The notes: generated by a model not told the origin, from the letters alone. A stretch of DNA of 64,000 bases from Candidatus Chromulinivorax destructor (GCF_003366055.1 NZ_CP025544.1:372001-436000), one strand, 5' to 3'; positions 48,643 through 56,980 are shown, counted from the first letter of the stretch. Numbers and translations are program-made.

Positions 48643-49031
48643 TGATTAATTCTTCTGCAGTTTCAGAAATCAAACGAGCTCAAAAAGAGTCTCAACTATT
48701 ACGTGAAATATCTTCGATGTTTCATACCGTAGCTATGGATGATAATCGTCTATCAGGTTTATTCGTAAATCGTGTAGAACTGTCTTCGGACAAAGGTTGG
48801 TGCACGATTTACTTTTATACAAATGAAGGTTATGAAAAATATGCTGAACAGCTTGAAGTTTTGAAGCTTTATAAGCCTTCAATGCGTAAAAGCTTGTCAT
48901 CAGAAATTAAAGCTCGTTATGTTCCTAATCTTAAATTTGAATATGATTCAAAGTTTGAAAAGCAACAACGACTTGAATTAGCGATGGCTTTAGCAGCTCA
49001 AGACGTTAGAAAACATCAGGATGGTGGTTGA
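48642..49031 (+). CDS. rbfA: ribosome-binding factor A
   Basis: 129 residues of the KH-type 30S maturation factor. The N-terminal helix ESQLLREISSMFHTV, then DNRLSGLFVNRVELSSDKGWCTIYF with the RbfA strand order, supports the call. The ATG overlaps the rpsU stop (TAATG) and the end overlaps the prepilin peptidase start, so the three genes are translationally coupled. Confidence 0.85.
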   Translation: MINSSAVSEIKRAQKESQLLREISSMFHTVAMDDNRLSGLFVNRVELSSDKGWCTIYFYTNEGYEKYAEQLEVLKLYKPSMRKSLSSEIKARYVPNLKFEYDSKFEKQQRLELAMALAAQDVRKHQDGG

Positions 49032-49771
49032 TACTATCCATCCTGATGTTTCTTGCCTGGGGTTCATATCTTAATTCATTAGGATACCGATTACTTCATC
49101 TTAACTCATTCTTTCAGCGCAGATCTTTTTGCCCTTCGTGCAAAAAGATTATTGCCTGGTACGATAATCTACCTATCGTATCTTGGTTTAATTTACGTGG
49201 TCAATGTAGATCATGCAAACAACCAATTTCTTGGTTGTACCCTTTCATAGAAATTATATCAACATTGCTCTTTGCTCTATTATATAATTATACTGAGGCT
49301 CACTACTTTCCAGCCTATTTTATATTTTTTTCAGCACTTATCGTAACTATACGAACTGACCTTGATCAGATGCTTATATCACGTTATGTCACCCTCTATC
49401 TTGTACCAATTGCGTATCTTGCAACAGTGTATAATCAATTACCATTGTCATGTTCTATGGCAATTATTGGATCTCTTTTTGGATATTTTTTATTATGGTG
49501 TGCAAAGACAATAAGCAAAGCTTTATTAGGGCAAGATGGCATGGGTCAAGGCGACCTAGAACTACTTGCAATGATTGGAGCCTTTACCGGTCCACTTGGA
49601 TGTTGGGTTGCTCTTACCATTGGTTCATTTCTTGGCACAATTATCACACTTATAATTATGGCAATACGACAACAACGTATTGTAAAGATTCCTTTTGGCC
49701 CTTACTTAGCAGCAGGTGCAATATTTTTTGTTCTCTTGCAACCTGCATGCATTTCTTATTTTTCGATCTAA
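49028..49771 (+). CDS. type IV prepilin peptidase (A24 family)
   Basis: 247 residues, about six membrane helices. It has two CxxC zinc motifs (FCPSCKK and CRSCKQ), the first catalytic Asp in RTDLDQMLIS and the second in GMGQGDLELLAMIGAFTG, the G-x-GD motif. PilD cleaves and methylates prepilin-like signals in type IV pili or type II secretion. It starts at a TTG overlapping the rbfA stop; Met7 is an alternative. No pilin gene is in the window. Confidence 0.93.
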   Translation: MILSILMFLAWGSYLNSLGYRLLHLNSFFQRRSFCPSCKKIIAWYDNLPIVSWFNLRGQCRSCKQPISWLYPFIEIISTLLFALLYNYTEAHYFPAYFIFFSALIVTIRTDLDQMLISRYVTLYLVPIAYLATVYNQLPLSCSMAIIGSLFGYFLLWCAKTISKALLGQDGMGQGDLELLAMIGAFTGPLGCWVALTIGSFLGTIITLIIMAIRQQRIVKIPFGPYLAAGAIFFVLLQPACISYFSI

Positions 49772-49781
49772 ATTTTAATTT

Positions 49782-49823
49782 TTGACGAGAAAAGAAAGAT
49801 AGCTATACTTGTCTGACAAGTAT
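49782..49823 (+). promoter_or_regulatory. promoter with a palindromic operator-like site
   Basis: TTGACG (49782-49787) and TATACT (49804-49809) are 16 bases apart, upstream of the secreted-protein gene at 49880. A perfect palindrome, ATACTTGTC T GACAAGTAT (49805-49823), covers the -10 box and the start site. Such a site could bind a dimeric repressor; it could also be a short RNA hairpin. Confidence 0.5.
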
Positions 49824-49879
49824 GATTGACAGAAAGCTTTCATCAAAAAATATATTAATTTATTTTCTAAGGTCTGAGT

Positions 49880-50212
49880 ATGAAATTCAATACAACAATT
49901 TCTTTTTGTGCATTACTTTTAACATCAAGTATCATGTCTGCAGGCCCAATGAACAAATTCGTTACAGCAGGTCTAGCTGCATTCATTCATCAAAACATTA
50001 TGACCAAGCAAGATCTTACAAAAATACCTACAATCACGCAAGAAGATGTTACTGAATATTACAATAAATTTACGACAACAATACTACATACTAAAAAATC
50101 TTTAGAACCAATCTTTGCAGGAATGCAACAAGCTATCAATGATGCTATTGCTGAAGTAGAAGCAAATAAGAAGAAAGAATTAGAAGAAGAAGCTAAAAGA
50201 TCAAAGAAATAA
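49880..50212 (+). CDS. small secreted hypothetical protein
   Basis: 110 residues, Sec signal MKFNTTISFCALLLTSSIMS, then a helical, charged mature part ending with a Lys/Glu-rich stretch (KKKELEEEAKRSKK). The start has AAGG upstream. A promoter with an operator-like palindrome precedes it. No family recognised; TIR element copy D lies just downstream. Confidence 0.65.
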   Translation: MKFNTTISFCALLLTSSIMSAGPMNKFVTAGLAAFIHQNIMTKQDLTKIPTITQEDVTEYYNKFTTTILHTKKSLEPIFAGMQQAINDAIAEVEANKKKELEEEAKRSKK

Positions 50213-50239
50213 CTTTGATTTTTATAACTTAATTAAGGC

Positions 50240-50429
50240 TGTGTGAACTAATTATAAAAATTAAGATACAAGCCTGCGATATCCTTGAGATCATCTGGAG
50301 AAATATGGTTGGCAAAAGCAATTTTACATTTTGGATGTAAAAAAATTCATCAGGCACACACACCCCGCCAATGCCCAAAGTTTTGATAGAAAACCAAGGG
50401 AAAAAACCTATCGTAAAAAATTGGTTCAA
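50240..50429 (+). repeat. TIR element family, copy D (diverged, near full length)
   Basis: Starts TGTGTGAACTAATT and ends AATTGGTTCAA. Internal matches to the family include AGCCTGCGATAT, TCATCAGGC and GTTTTGATAGAAAACC, with more substitutions than copies B and C. It fills most of the gap between the two convergent secreted-protein genes. A frame within it (50229-50429, minus) is not a gene. Confidence 0.7.
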
Positions 50430-50440
50430 TCAATCAAGAA

Positions 50441-50483
50441 AGAAGAGAGCTTGTTATGCGCAACAAGCTCTCTTCTTGTTTTA
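50441..50483. terminator. terminator hairpin before the minus secreted-protein gene
   Basis: AGAAGAGAGCTTGTT and AACAAGCTCTCTTCT form a perfect 15-bp stem with a six-base loop, next to the stop of the minus gene at 50481. Confidence 0.85.
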
Positions 50484-51131
50484 AGCTAACGTAATAATTT
50501 TTCCATCTTGGCAAAAACCACCTTGCCCAACAAAACTTTGAACATGAGGAACAATGCCTTTATTCTTTTTTTGCTCAATATGAATATCTAAAAATAGTCT
50601 TGAAAACAGACCTTCAGAATAATTAATCATACAAGAATGAAAATTTTTATTATTTTGAATAATAGTCATTTCTTCATTTGATAAATAACCAAAAAATTCT
50701 ACATGATTATGAATGACTCCTATATCACCACACAACCATTGATCAAACCAAATATCAATGCCTTTTTTATAGACACCATAATTTTTTTGCCATGCATCAA
50801 AAGCTTTTTGTAGAGATGCTCTATCAATTGAGCCTTGATCATTGAGAAATGAATAATAGATTTTTGATTTTTTATCATAATAACCAACTGGTTGCAAAAC
50901 AAGCCCAGGTTTTTCTGATCCTAATAAAAAAGGATATTCATACAAACTGTGGGCATTAATTTGCACATTCTTACCTTGATTAAAATCTGAACAACCTGAC
51001 ATATCATTATGATGAACAACTTGATACGCAATATCAGTATTATTTTTAATAGAGCGAATCATAACATGAGCATCTAAAATAGTAATACTTAATAAAAATA
51101 TTAACCCAATGTAAATATTATACAGTCTCAT
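50481..51131 (-). CDS. secreted hypothetical protein
   Basis: 216 residues from the ATG at 51131, chosen because GGGGGAGG precedes it; a frame from 51188 would add 19 residues of implausible sequence. The signal is NIYIGLIFLLSITILDA. The mature part begins HVMIRSIKNNTDIAYQVVH, which resembles the beta-rich adhesion or inclusion-type envelope proteins only loosely. No family is recognised. Confidence 0.65.
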   Translation of the reverse strand: MRLYNIYIGLIFLLSITILDAHVMIRSIKNNTDIAYQVVHHNDMSGCSDFNQGKNVQINAHSLYEYPFLLGSEKPGLVLQPVGYYDKKSKIYYSFLNDQGSIDRASLQKAFDAWQKNYGVYKKGIDIWFDQWLCGDIGVIHNHVEFFGYLSNEEMTIIQNNKNFHSCMINYSEGLFSRLFLDIHIEQKKNKGIVPHVQSFVGQGGFCQDGKIITLA

Positions 51132-51283
51132 AACACCTCCCCCTGGTATAGTATGAATTCTTACGTGAATATCATTTCTGTATAACAATTTACAATAAGG
51201 CGATATTACAAATCAACTGTTTTGCAATTATATTCAAATTGAATCTAATATAATAGTTCATTGATGAATAATGTAGATGAAGC

Positions 51284-51477
51284 TGCGTGAACCAAATTTA
51301 AAATAAGTATGTGCACCTACGATATTGCTTCGCTCATCTCCGGAAATATCGGTGGCAGCGGCCACGTTACGCTTTTTTCATGTAAAGAAATAGTGTATGA
51401 TGCCCACCAGCAAGCAAATTCCCCGAGTTTTCATAGAAAATAGAGAGCAAAACTCTATAGTAATAATTTGAATTACA
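51284..51477 (+). repeat. TIR element family, copy C (complete)
   Basis: Left end TGCGTGAACCAAATTT, right end AATTTGAATTACA (degenerate). The interior includes CCTACGATATTGCTTCGCTC, ATCTCCGGAAATAT and CCCCGAGTTTTCATAGAAAA. It lies in the 529-base gap between divergent genes (51132-51660), upstream of the FolC/ATP synthase promoter. No gene is seen in the gap. Confidence 0.85.
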
Positions 51478-51551
51478 GAGCTCGCAAGCTTCTTTCAATT
51501 TGAAATTATTTAAAATAAAAAACAAGTTAAAGATTTATAATTTGCCATTAT

Positions 51552-51579
51552 TTGACATTTTACTTGTATGCACTATAAT
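51552..51579 (+). promoter_or_regulatory. consensus sigma70-type promoter of the FolC-like/atp operon
   Basis: Perfect TTGACA (51552-51557) and TATAAT (51574-51579) with a 16-base spacer, 82 bases upstream of the ATG at 51661. It probably drives the FolC-like, AtpR/AtpI-like, atpB, atpE and cysK-like genes, which overlap or lie within 13 bases of each other. Confidence 0.75.
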
Positions 51580-51660
51580 TTTTTTTAGTCGCAAATCATG
51601 GTAAAAAATAAAAATATAGTCTCATCTTTTTAGTCATATTTTGTTCAAAGTGGGGAAGTT

Positions 51661-53070
51661 ATGGTTCAAGTTGATACAAAGATCCAAAATAAAAAAAACC
51701 CAATAATTAACTCCCATCGTACGTACAATGAAATTGTTCAGTATTTGGATGAGAATTGGGGTCAAACAAAAAATTTCATGGCAATCAGCCAACTTGATGA
51801 AATCTTTGGAAACTTGTCTAAAAAATTAAACATCGCTATCGTTTCAGGTACAAGCGGAAAAAGTACAACAATTCACTTTACATGCAAACTATTTAAAGAA
51901 GAAAATTTAAAAGCTGGTGCATTTTACACTCCTCACATAACTTTATACAATGAACGCTTTTCTATAAATGAAAATTATATATCAAATACAAGCTTTACTG
52001 ATATAGCAAATAAAGTTATTCAAACTGCACAAGATAACAAAATAGCTGCAACTTCAAAAGATATATTGACTATGATGGCATTAATTTTCTTTCATGAAAA
52101 TAATGTTGATGTAGCTATTTTTGAAAATAGCTCTATGTATGGTTTAGATCCTGTGATGTATTGCAATCCAAAAATATCTGCTGTAACAAGAATTGTTGCA
52201 AACTCTCAAGATGAAGATACTCATGCTGGCATAACAAATATTATGACCATGATCACTCCAAACTCTCACTTTGTATCTGCAGATCAAAATAAACTTAATT
52301 TGCAAATCATGGCACAACTTGCTGAAAGCAAAGGTAGTATCTGGTCAATGCCTATACGAAAATTAGCTCCATTACAGTACCCATTTGAACAGCTCCATGG
52401 TCGTTGTGCTGCGTTGGCAGAAAGAATTACTCGAATCTACATCGATAATTTTTCAACATCACATGGCAAAGTCCAAGTAGCAGATAGCTTACTGAATAAA
52501 CCAAAAGGTTTAAGAGGCAGACCTACGCTTGAAGCTAAAAAAGTTGCAGAAATGACTCCGCAAAGAACTATTGAACAATTTTGGAGCGAAGTTGTCACAA
52601 CATTACCATCACGTTTCCAACTTATTCAAACTAAAAAATCGAATATTTTGCTCGATAATGCTGACAATTTAGACGCGTTAAGTAATTTATTTCTTGGTGC
52701 AAGACTTCTTTGCTATCAACAAGATTATAAAGAAACATCACTTATTATCGCTTGTCATGAAGGACAATTTGATAATGAAGAATTTATAAAACAAGCTCGT
52801 TATTTCTTTAAAAAATCATCTGGATCTATTGCATTTTGTCCTACAATACCAACAACAGTTGGTGAAAAAACAAAAGCAAGTTGGGATGTTGTAAAAATAA
52901 CAAATGCTGCTAAAACTGCTAAAATAAAAGCGAAAGCTTATGCAAACTTTGCTGATGCTTTCAACGCAATTAAAACAGCTCACAACAATGCTGAGTCTTT
53001 AATTGTTATTACCGGCAGTAAATCTATCATTTCAGAATATGAAAAATATAAAGAAACGATAGCTGAATAA
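51661..53070 (+). CDS. FolC-like Mur-ligase family protein
   Basis: 469 residues. The P-loop is GTSGKSTT (63-70), and YTPHITLYNERFSINENYI matches the SPHL..ER..ING region of folylpolyglutamate synthase/dihydrofolate synthase. The usual FolC loop is GTNGKGS, and the central part contains a basic insertion (KPKGLRGRPTLEAKK), so it is divergent. It may add glutamate to a folate-like substrate, or it may be another Mur-type ligase. It is first in the operon; its stop overlaps the next start (TAATG). Confidence 0.7.
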   Translation: MVQVDTKIQNKKNPIINSHRTYNEIVQYLDENWGQTKNFMAISQLDEIFGNLSKKLNIAIVSGTSGKSTTIHFTCKLFKEENLKAGAFYTPHITLYNERFSINENYISNTSFTDIANKVIQTAQDNKIAATSKDILTMMALIFFHENNVDVAIFENSSMYGLDPVMYCNPKISAVTRIVANSQDEDTHAGITNIMTMITPNSHFVSADQNKLNLQIMAQLAESKGSIWSMPIRKLAPLQYPFEQLHGRCAALAERITRIYIDNFSTSHGKVQVADSLLNKPKGLRGRPTLEAKKVAEMTPQRTIEQFWSEVVTTLPSRFQLIQTKKSNILLDNADNLDALSNLFLGARLLCYQQDYKETSLIIACHEGQFDNEEFIKQARYFFKKSSGSIAFCPTIPTTVGEKTKASWDVVKITNAAKTAKIKAKAYANFADAFNAIKTAHNNAESLIVITGSKSIISEYEKYKETIAE

Positions 53071-53333
53071 TGTTGCAAGCTATTTGCATAACTTTTTTTG
53101 GTGGTTTATTATTTGGACTTTCTCTGTTACATACACAGAAAGTCCTATTTTTATCAAAAAATCCACTCCTTGCAGCAGTCATATCAACGATACGGCTCCT
53201 TGTCATCTCTGTTTTTTTCTATATTATGTTGAAATCAACTCAGATACATCCTATAATTTTAGTAACTTCATTTTTAGTAGCATATTGGCTAATTATTTTA
53301 AAATTCAAAGAGCTCCTGCATGGAAAACAATAA
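53070..53333 (+). CDS. AtpR/AtpI-like small membrane protein
   Basis: 87 residues with three membrane helices. TM2 contains a conserved-type Arg (VISTIRLLVISVFF, Arg42), as in AtpR of N-type ATPases and loosely AtpI. These small proteins help assemble the c ring. The context, directly before atpB and the c-subunit gene and overlapping both neighbours, supports this. The sequence alone would not be decisive. Confidence 0.6.
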   Translation: MLQAICITFFGGLLFGLSLLHTQKVLFLSKNPLLAAVISTIRLLVISVFFYIMLKSTQIHPIILVTSFLVAYWLIILKFKELLHGKQ

Positions 53334-54057
53334 TATCCTGACCGGTCATCAATGGCAGCCACTTGCTCACTATGGGTTTACTCATCCATTTTGGACAATT
53401 CATACCGATACACTTTTGGGGACAATTGTCGCTACCCTGATGATTATCGCAGTATCACTGTATGCGCATCGCATACTGAAAAGAAAACAATCCGTTACTA
53501 AATTTATTATTTTAAAATATGTCGATGGTTTTAAGGATCTTTTGCAACAAACGCTGCATAGTGCTCCTCTTGAACATTTAGCTTTTATTGGATCTCTTTT
53601 TACCTTTATTGTCTTCTGTAACGCTATGGCATTTATTCCCTACATTGAAGAACCAACACGAGATTTAAATACAACACTAGGACTTGGACTCATCTCATTT
53701 TGCTACGTTCAAGGTTATGCTATCTATCATAAAGGTTTTTTTGAATACCTATCAGATTTTACAAAACCATTTTTTTTAATGCTTCCTCTTAATATCATTG
53801 GAACATTAACTTCAATTATATCTCTTTCATTTCGACTTTTTGGAAATATATTTGGTGGCTATGTAATTGCTCACCTATCTTTACAAGCGCTTGAAAGTTC
53901 CTGGATTATGCAAACTATTGGTTTAATGACAGGCTTTAACCTTGCTATTTCTATAATTTTTGGGCTATTTGAAGGAATTATTCAAGCTTTCGTTTTTGCT
54001 ATGCTTACCCTAACTTATCTATCAATGGAAATCGTATCTGACGAGGAGTCTGAATAA
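53320..54057 (+). CDS. atpB: ATP synthase subunit a
   Basis: 245 residues, five to six membrane helices. The essential Arg is Arg172 in SLSFRLFGNIFGG; FGLFEGIIQAFVFAMLTLTYLS is the C-terminal helix with its conserved Glu and Gln. It forms the ion half-channels against the c ring. It overlaps the AtpR-like gene by 14 bases and is followed two bases later by the fused c-subunit gene. Confidence 0.95.
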   Translation: MENNNILTGHQWQPLAHYGFTHPFWTIHTDTLLGTIVATLMIIAVSLYAHRILKRKQSVTKFIILKYVDGFKDLLQQTLHSAPLEHLAFIGSLFTFIVFCNAMAFIPYIEEPTRDLNTTLGLGLISFCYVQGYAIYHKGFFEYLSDFTKPFFLMLPLNIIGTLTSIISLSFRLFGNIFGGYVIAHLSLQALESSWIMQTIGLMTGFNLAISIIFGLFEGIIQAFVFAMLTLTYLSMEIVSDEESE

Positions 54058-54059
54058 TT

Positions 54060-55013
54060 ATGATTGAAATAATGCATATACTTTCGATTTCTATACCGGT
54101 AACCATGTCAGCTTTAGGTGCAGGCATCGGGCAAGGTCTTATCGGATTAAAATCTTTACAAGCTGTTACCATTCAACCAAGCGCATCATCAGAAATTAAT
54201 AAAATATCGACCGTTGGTTTATCACTAACCGAAACTGCTGCTATTTTAGGTCTTGTTATATCAATCGTTTTAAACATTGACACCGCAGTGCCTTTAAACT
54301 ACGAAAGCGCAGCTCTTGGTAGAATTGGCATTGGAATAGCAATCGGCTTATCAGGATTTATTGCAGGTATTGCATCATCTCTACCAGCACAGGCTGCATG
54401 CTTATCAGTTGCACGACAACCATTTTTTGCTAATAAAATATTACAACTCATGCTTCTGACACAAACCGTAATCATGACTCCTAACGTTTTTGGATTCATT
54501 ATTGCTTTGCTTATCAATGCAAAAGTAGCAACCGTAAACAGTTTAAATGAAGGCTTACAACTTCTTGCAGCAGGTTTATCAATTGGTCTTGGAAGCATTG
54601 GACCATGTCTTGGATTAAGTCTTTTTGCCTATTCAGCATGTAAAGCTGTTGGGATTAACAGAAAATCATACACAAAAATATTACCTTTTACGTTTATTGC
54701 AGAAGCAATTATCGAAACTCCCGTGATTTTTTCGCTTTTGGTATCACTTTTAATCTTAAATGTTAAAATTTCACCAACAGCACCAATTATTCAAGGCATT
54801 TGTTTTATTGCTGCAGCTTTTTGTATGGGTATGAGTACCCTTGGAACTGGCATCAGTGCAGGTGCAACAGGTTCTGCTGCATGCGATCAAATTGGTGAAA
54901 ATCCTGAACATTATTCGATTATTTCAAAAGTCGGCTTGTTAGCATTAGCCATGATCGATACTTTTGCAATTTATGGTTTTATCGTCTCAATAATGTTAAT
55001 CTACACAATCTAA
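54060..55013 (+). CDS. atpE: ATP synthase c subunit, four fused hairpins
   Basis: 317 residues, eight membrane helices in four c-type hairpins of about 80 residues. The positions of the ion-binding carboxylate are Glu58 (LTETAAILG), Met139 (IMTPNVFG), Glu219 (IETPVIFS) and Asp300 (MIDTFAIYG), spaced 81, 80 and 81 residues, so hairpin 2 has lost it. Loop motifs such as VARQP (118-121) remain. Hairpin 1 also has GIGQG (Gln25), a feature of Na+-type c subunits; the neighbouring T-A does not fully fit, so H+ or Na+ is open. A ring of such subunits would carry three sites per four hairpins. Confidence 0.9.
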   Translation: MIEIMHILSISIPVTMSALGAGIGQGLIGLKSLQAVTIQPSASSEINKISTVGLSLTETAAILGLVISIVLNIDTAVPLNYESAALGRIGIGIAIGLSGFIAGIASSLPAQAACLSVARQPFFANKILQLMLLTQTVIMTPNVFGFIIALLINAKVATVNSLNEGLQLLAAGLSIGLGSIGPCLGLSLFAYSACKAVGINRKSYTKILPFTFIAEAIIETPVIFSLLVSLLILNVKISPTAPIIQGICFIAAAFCMGMSTLGTGISAGATGSAACDQIGENPEHYSIISKVGLLALAMIDTFAIYGFIVSIMLIYTI

Positions 55014-55026
55014 ACAAGGGCTGATC

Positions 55027-55938
55027 ATGATGCATAACAACCTTTTGCAAGCAATTGGAAACACACCTTTGGTGCAAGTTGACTTACAAACTCCATGCCA
55101 ATTGTACGCAAAATTAGAATATCTTAATCCTGGTGGAAGCGTTAAAGATAGATCATCACTCTTTATGATTGAAGACGCTGAGCAACGTGGCATACTGCAA
55201 CCAGGTGGCACGATTATTGATGCATCATCTGGTAATCAGGGAATCGCAACTGCAATGATAGGCGCGATAAAAGGATACAAAGTAATTATCGCCGTATCTG
55301 AAAAAGTCAGTAAAGAAAAATTAGAAACATTAAAAGCTTATGGTGCACAAGTTGTTATGTGCCCTGCAACAAGTTTTTTGCAAGATCCTAACAGCTACCA
55401 TTCACAAGCAATGCGCATTCATAAAGAAACTCCAAACTCATTTATGCCAGACCAGTATTTTAATTTGGCAAATGCTATGGCACATTACAAATCACTCGGG
55501 CCAGAAATTTGGAGACAAACTGAAGGCAAAATCACCCATTTTATTGCAGCTGCGGGAACAGGTGGAACCATTAGTGGTGCTGGCAGATTCTTAAAAGAAC
55601 AAAATCCAAATATTAAAATTATCGCTGTCGATTCAAACGTTTCGTACCGATCAACAAAAGGTCATCCACAACCGTACGCAATTGAAGGCATGGGTGTTGA
55701 TTTTGACTCTCCTGTTTTAAATTATGATATTGTTGATGAATTTTTTGAAGCACCAGATGCACAATCACTTGCAATGCTGCAACACCTTGCACGAAACAAA
55801 GGCATCTTAGCTGGGCCAAGCAGTGGTGCTGTTGCCTACGCTGCAGAGCAATATTGCAAGCAACTCAAACCAACTGACCTTGCCGTCATGATTATGGGCG
55901 ACTCAGGTCGAGCATATTTAACCAAGAATTTCTACTAA
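55027..55938 (+). CDS. cysteine synthase-like PLP enzyme
   Basis: 303 residues of the O-acetylserine sulfhydrylase/cystathionine beta-synthase fold type II family. The start is GNTPLVQVD; the PLP lysine is in GGSVKDRSS; the substrate loop is SSGNQG (usual TSGNTG); the phosphate loop is GTGGTISGAG; the C-terminal Ser is in PSSGAVAY. CysK, CysM and CBS cannot be separated by eye. It ends the operon after atpE (13 bases). Its last about 35 codons are copied twice downstream (56713 and 57558). Confidence 0.88.
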   Translation: MMHNNLLQAIGNTPLVQVDLQTPCQLYAKLEYLNPGGSVKDRSSLFMIEDAEQRGILQPGGTIIDASSGNQGIATAMIGAIKGYKVIIAVSEKVSKEKLETLKAYGAQVVMCPATSFLQDPNSYHSQAMRIHKETPNSFMPDQYFNLANAMAHYKSLGPEIWRQTEGKITHFIAAAGTGGTISGAGRFLKEQNPNIKIIAVDSNVSYRSTKGHPQPYAIEGMGVDFDSPVLNYDIVDEFFEAPDAQSLAMLQHLARNKGILAGPSSGAVAYAAEQYCKQLKPTDLAVMIMGDSGRAYLTKNFY

Positions 55939-55946
55939 CAATTACA

Positions 55947-55971
55947 GGGGCTTATCACAAGCCCCTTTTTT
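55947..55971 (+). terminator. terminator of the atp/cysK operon
   Basis: GGGGCTT ATCAC AAGCCCC followed by TTTTTT, eight bases after the stop. Copies stand at 56829 and 57663. Confidence 0.92.
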
Positions 55972-56067
55972 ATGCATTCTGCATACCAATCTCCTTTTTC
56001 TGAGGTAACCTTACCTGCTATTTGCAAACCTGCAAAATCTCACAGTGAAAACTTTACTCACAAACTG

Positions 56068-56098
56068 TTGACCTATAAGGGGTGGGGTTTGCTACAAT
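56068..56098 (+). promoter_or_regulatory. promoter of cassette unit 1
   Basis: TTGACC and TACAAT 19 bases apart; TGCTACAAT is an extended -10. The spacer is unusually G-rich (AAGGGGTGGGG). The same layout recurs at 56950 and 57784. Confidence 0.6.
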
Positions 56099-56155
56099 AA
56101 TTTCACAATGAATTATTTATGGTGAATAATATCAAAAACAAAAAAGGAGAACATT

Positions 56156-56581
56156 ATGAAGAAGTTATCTATATTAATAGCTTTTAGTTTTATGGCAATA
56201 GCTGCTGAAAATATATATGCCGGTAAAGGCAAAACTATTCATATCCATAATACTGGTACCCAACGAGTTGAGTTATGGCAACAAAAAAAAGATGGTTACC
56301 CAAAAAAACCCACATATGGAGATACAACATGTTGTAATGGTAAACCTGCTTATGGACTTAATAATTTTGAGTGGGGTAAAGAAACTCTGGTTGGAACAAT
56401 TAATCCAAAAGAAACTACACAATTTACACTAGTAGATGATGTTGATTACGATGGCTTCTGCTCGTGCACCAAAATTCGATATCTCATTAAAAACTTTAAT
56501 AAACAGCCTGTAGATACTCAATACAGACCTGCAAGTGATGAATATTTTGATGGGCATAAAAAAGACACTATGCAATTTTAA
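56156..56581 (+). CDS. small secreted protein of cassette unit 1
   Basis: 141 residues. Sec signal MKKLSILIAFSFMAIAAENIY, then IHIHNTGTQRVELWQQ, a Cys-containing middle and the tail EYFDGHKKDTMQF. AAAAAGGAGAAC precedes the ATG. It is a paralogue of the gene at 57038: the signal and the C-terminal region agree and the middle differs. No known family; a strand-rich, IHNTG-type small domain suggests a binding protein. Confidence 0.75.
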   Translation: MKKLSILIAFSFMAIAAENIYAGKGKTIHIHNTGTQRVELWQQKKDGYPKKPTYGDTTCCNGKPAYGLNNFEWGKETLVGTINPKETTQFTLVDDVDYDGFCSCTKIRYLIKNFNKQPVDTQYRPASDEYFDGHKKDTMQF

Positions 56582-56606
56582 TAATCAAAATATATTTTGA
56601 ATTTTT

Positions 56607-56653
56607 ATGAGTCGATGAGAAAGAATCAATTTTCTCGTCGACTCATATTTTTT
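56607..56653 (+). terminator. terminator after cassette gene 1
   Basis: ATGAGTCGATGAGAAA and TTTCTCGTCGACTCAT form a long stem (one mismatch) followed by TTTTTT. An identical copy follows gene 2. Confidence 0.9.
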
Positions 56654-56712
56654 ATAAAATTTTCTTATACATGTATCTAGTAAACATACAATATTAACAA
56701 GCTAGTTATCCT

Positions 56713-56820
56713 GTTGCCTACTCTGCAGAGCAATATTGCAAGCAACTCAAGCCAACTGACCTTGCCGTCATGATTATGGGCGACTCAGGTCGAGCATATT
56801 TAACCAAGAATTTCTACTAA
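56713..56820 (+). pseudogene. duplicated 3' fragment of the cysK-like gene, unit 2
   Basis: The last about 35 codons of the cysK-like gene (AEQYCKQLKPTDLAVMIMGD onward to KNFY and stop), nearly unchanged and in frame but without the rest of the gene. It has no start of its own and marks the left end of unit 2. Confidence 0.9.
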
Positions 56821-56828
56821 ACTTTTAA

Positions 56829-56853
56829 GGGGCTTATCACAAGCCCCTTTTTT
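56829..56853 (+). terminator. terminator copy in unit 2
   Basis: GGGGCTT ATCAC AAGCCCC TTTTTT, same as after the cysK-like gene. Confidence 0.9.
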
Positions 56854-56949
56854 ATGTATTCTGCATTCCAATCTACTTTTTTTGAGATAACCTGACCTGC
56901 TATTTGCAAACCTGCAAAATCTCACAATGAAAACTTTACTCACAAACTG

Positions 56950-56980
56950 TTGACCTATAAGGGGTGGGATTTGCTACAAT
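56950..56980 (+). promoter_or_regulatory. promoter of cassette unit 2
   Basis: TTGACC and TACAAT 19 bases apart, the same as unit 1 except for one G to A change in the spacer. Confidence 0.6.

Noticed and set aside
50229-50429. 66-codon minus frame inside element copy D
   Set aside because: It falls almost entirely within the repeat and is not conserved in copies A, B and C.
53084-53341. Alternative frame over the AtpR/AtpI-like gene
   Set aside because: The other frame gives three clean membrane helices, coupled start and stop, and fits the operon.
54060-55013. V-type (NtpK) assignment for the fused c subunit
   Set aside because: The neighbouring a subunit has the F-type FRLFGN motif and an F-type gamma gene is present; V-type a and other subunits are absent.
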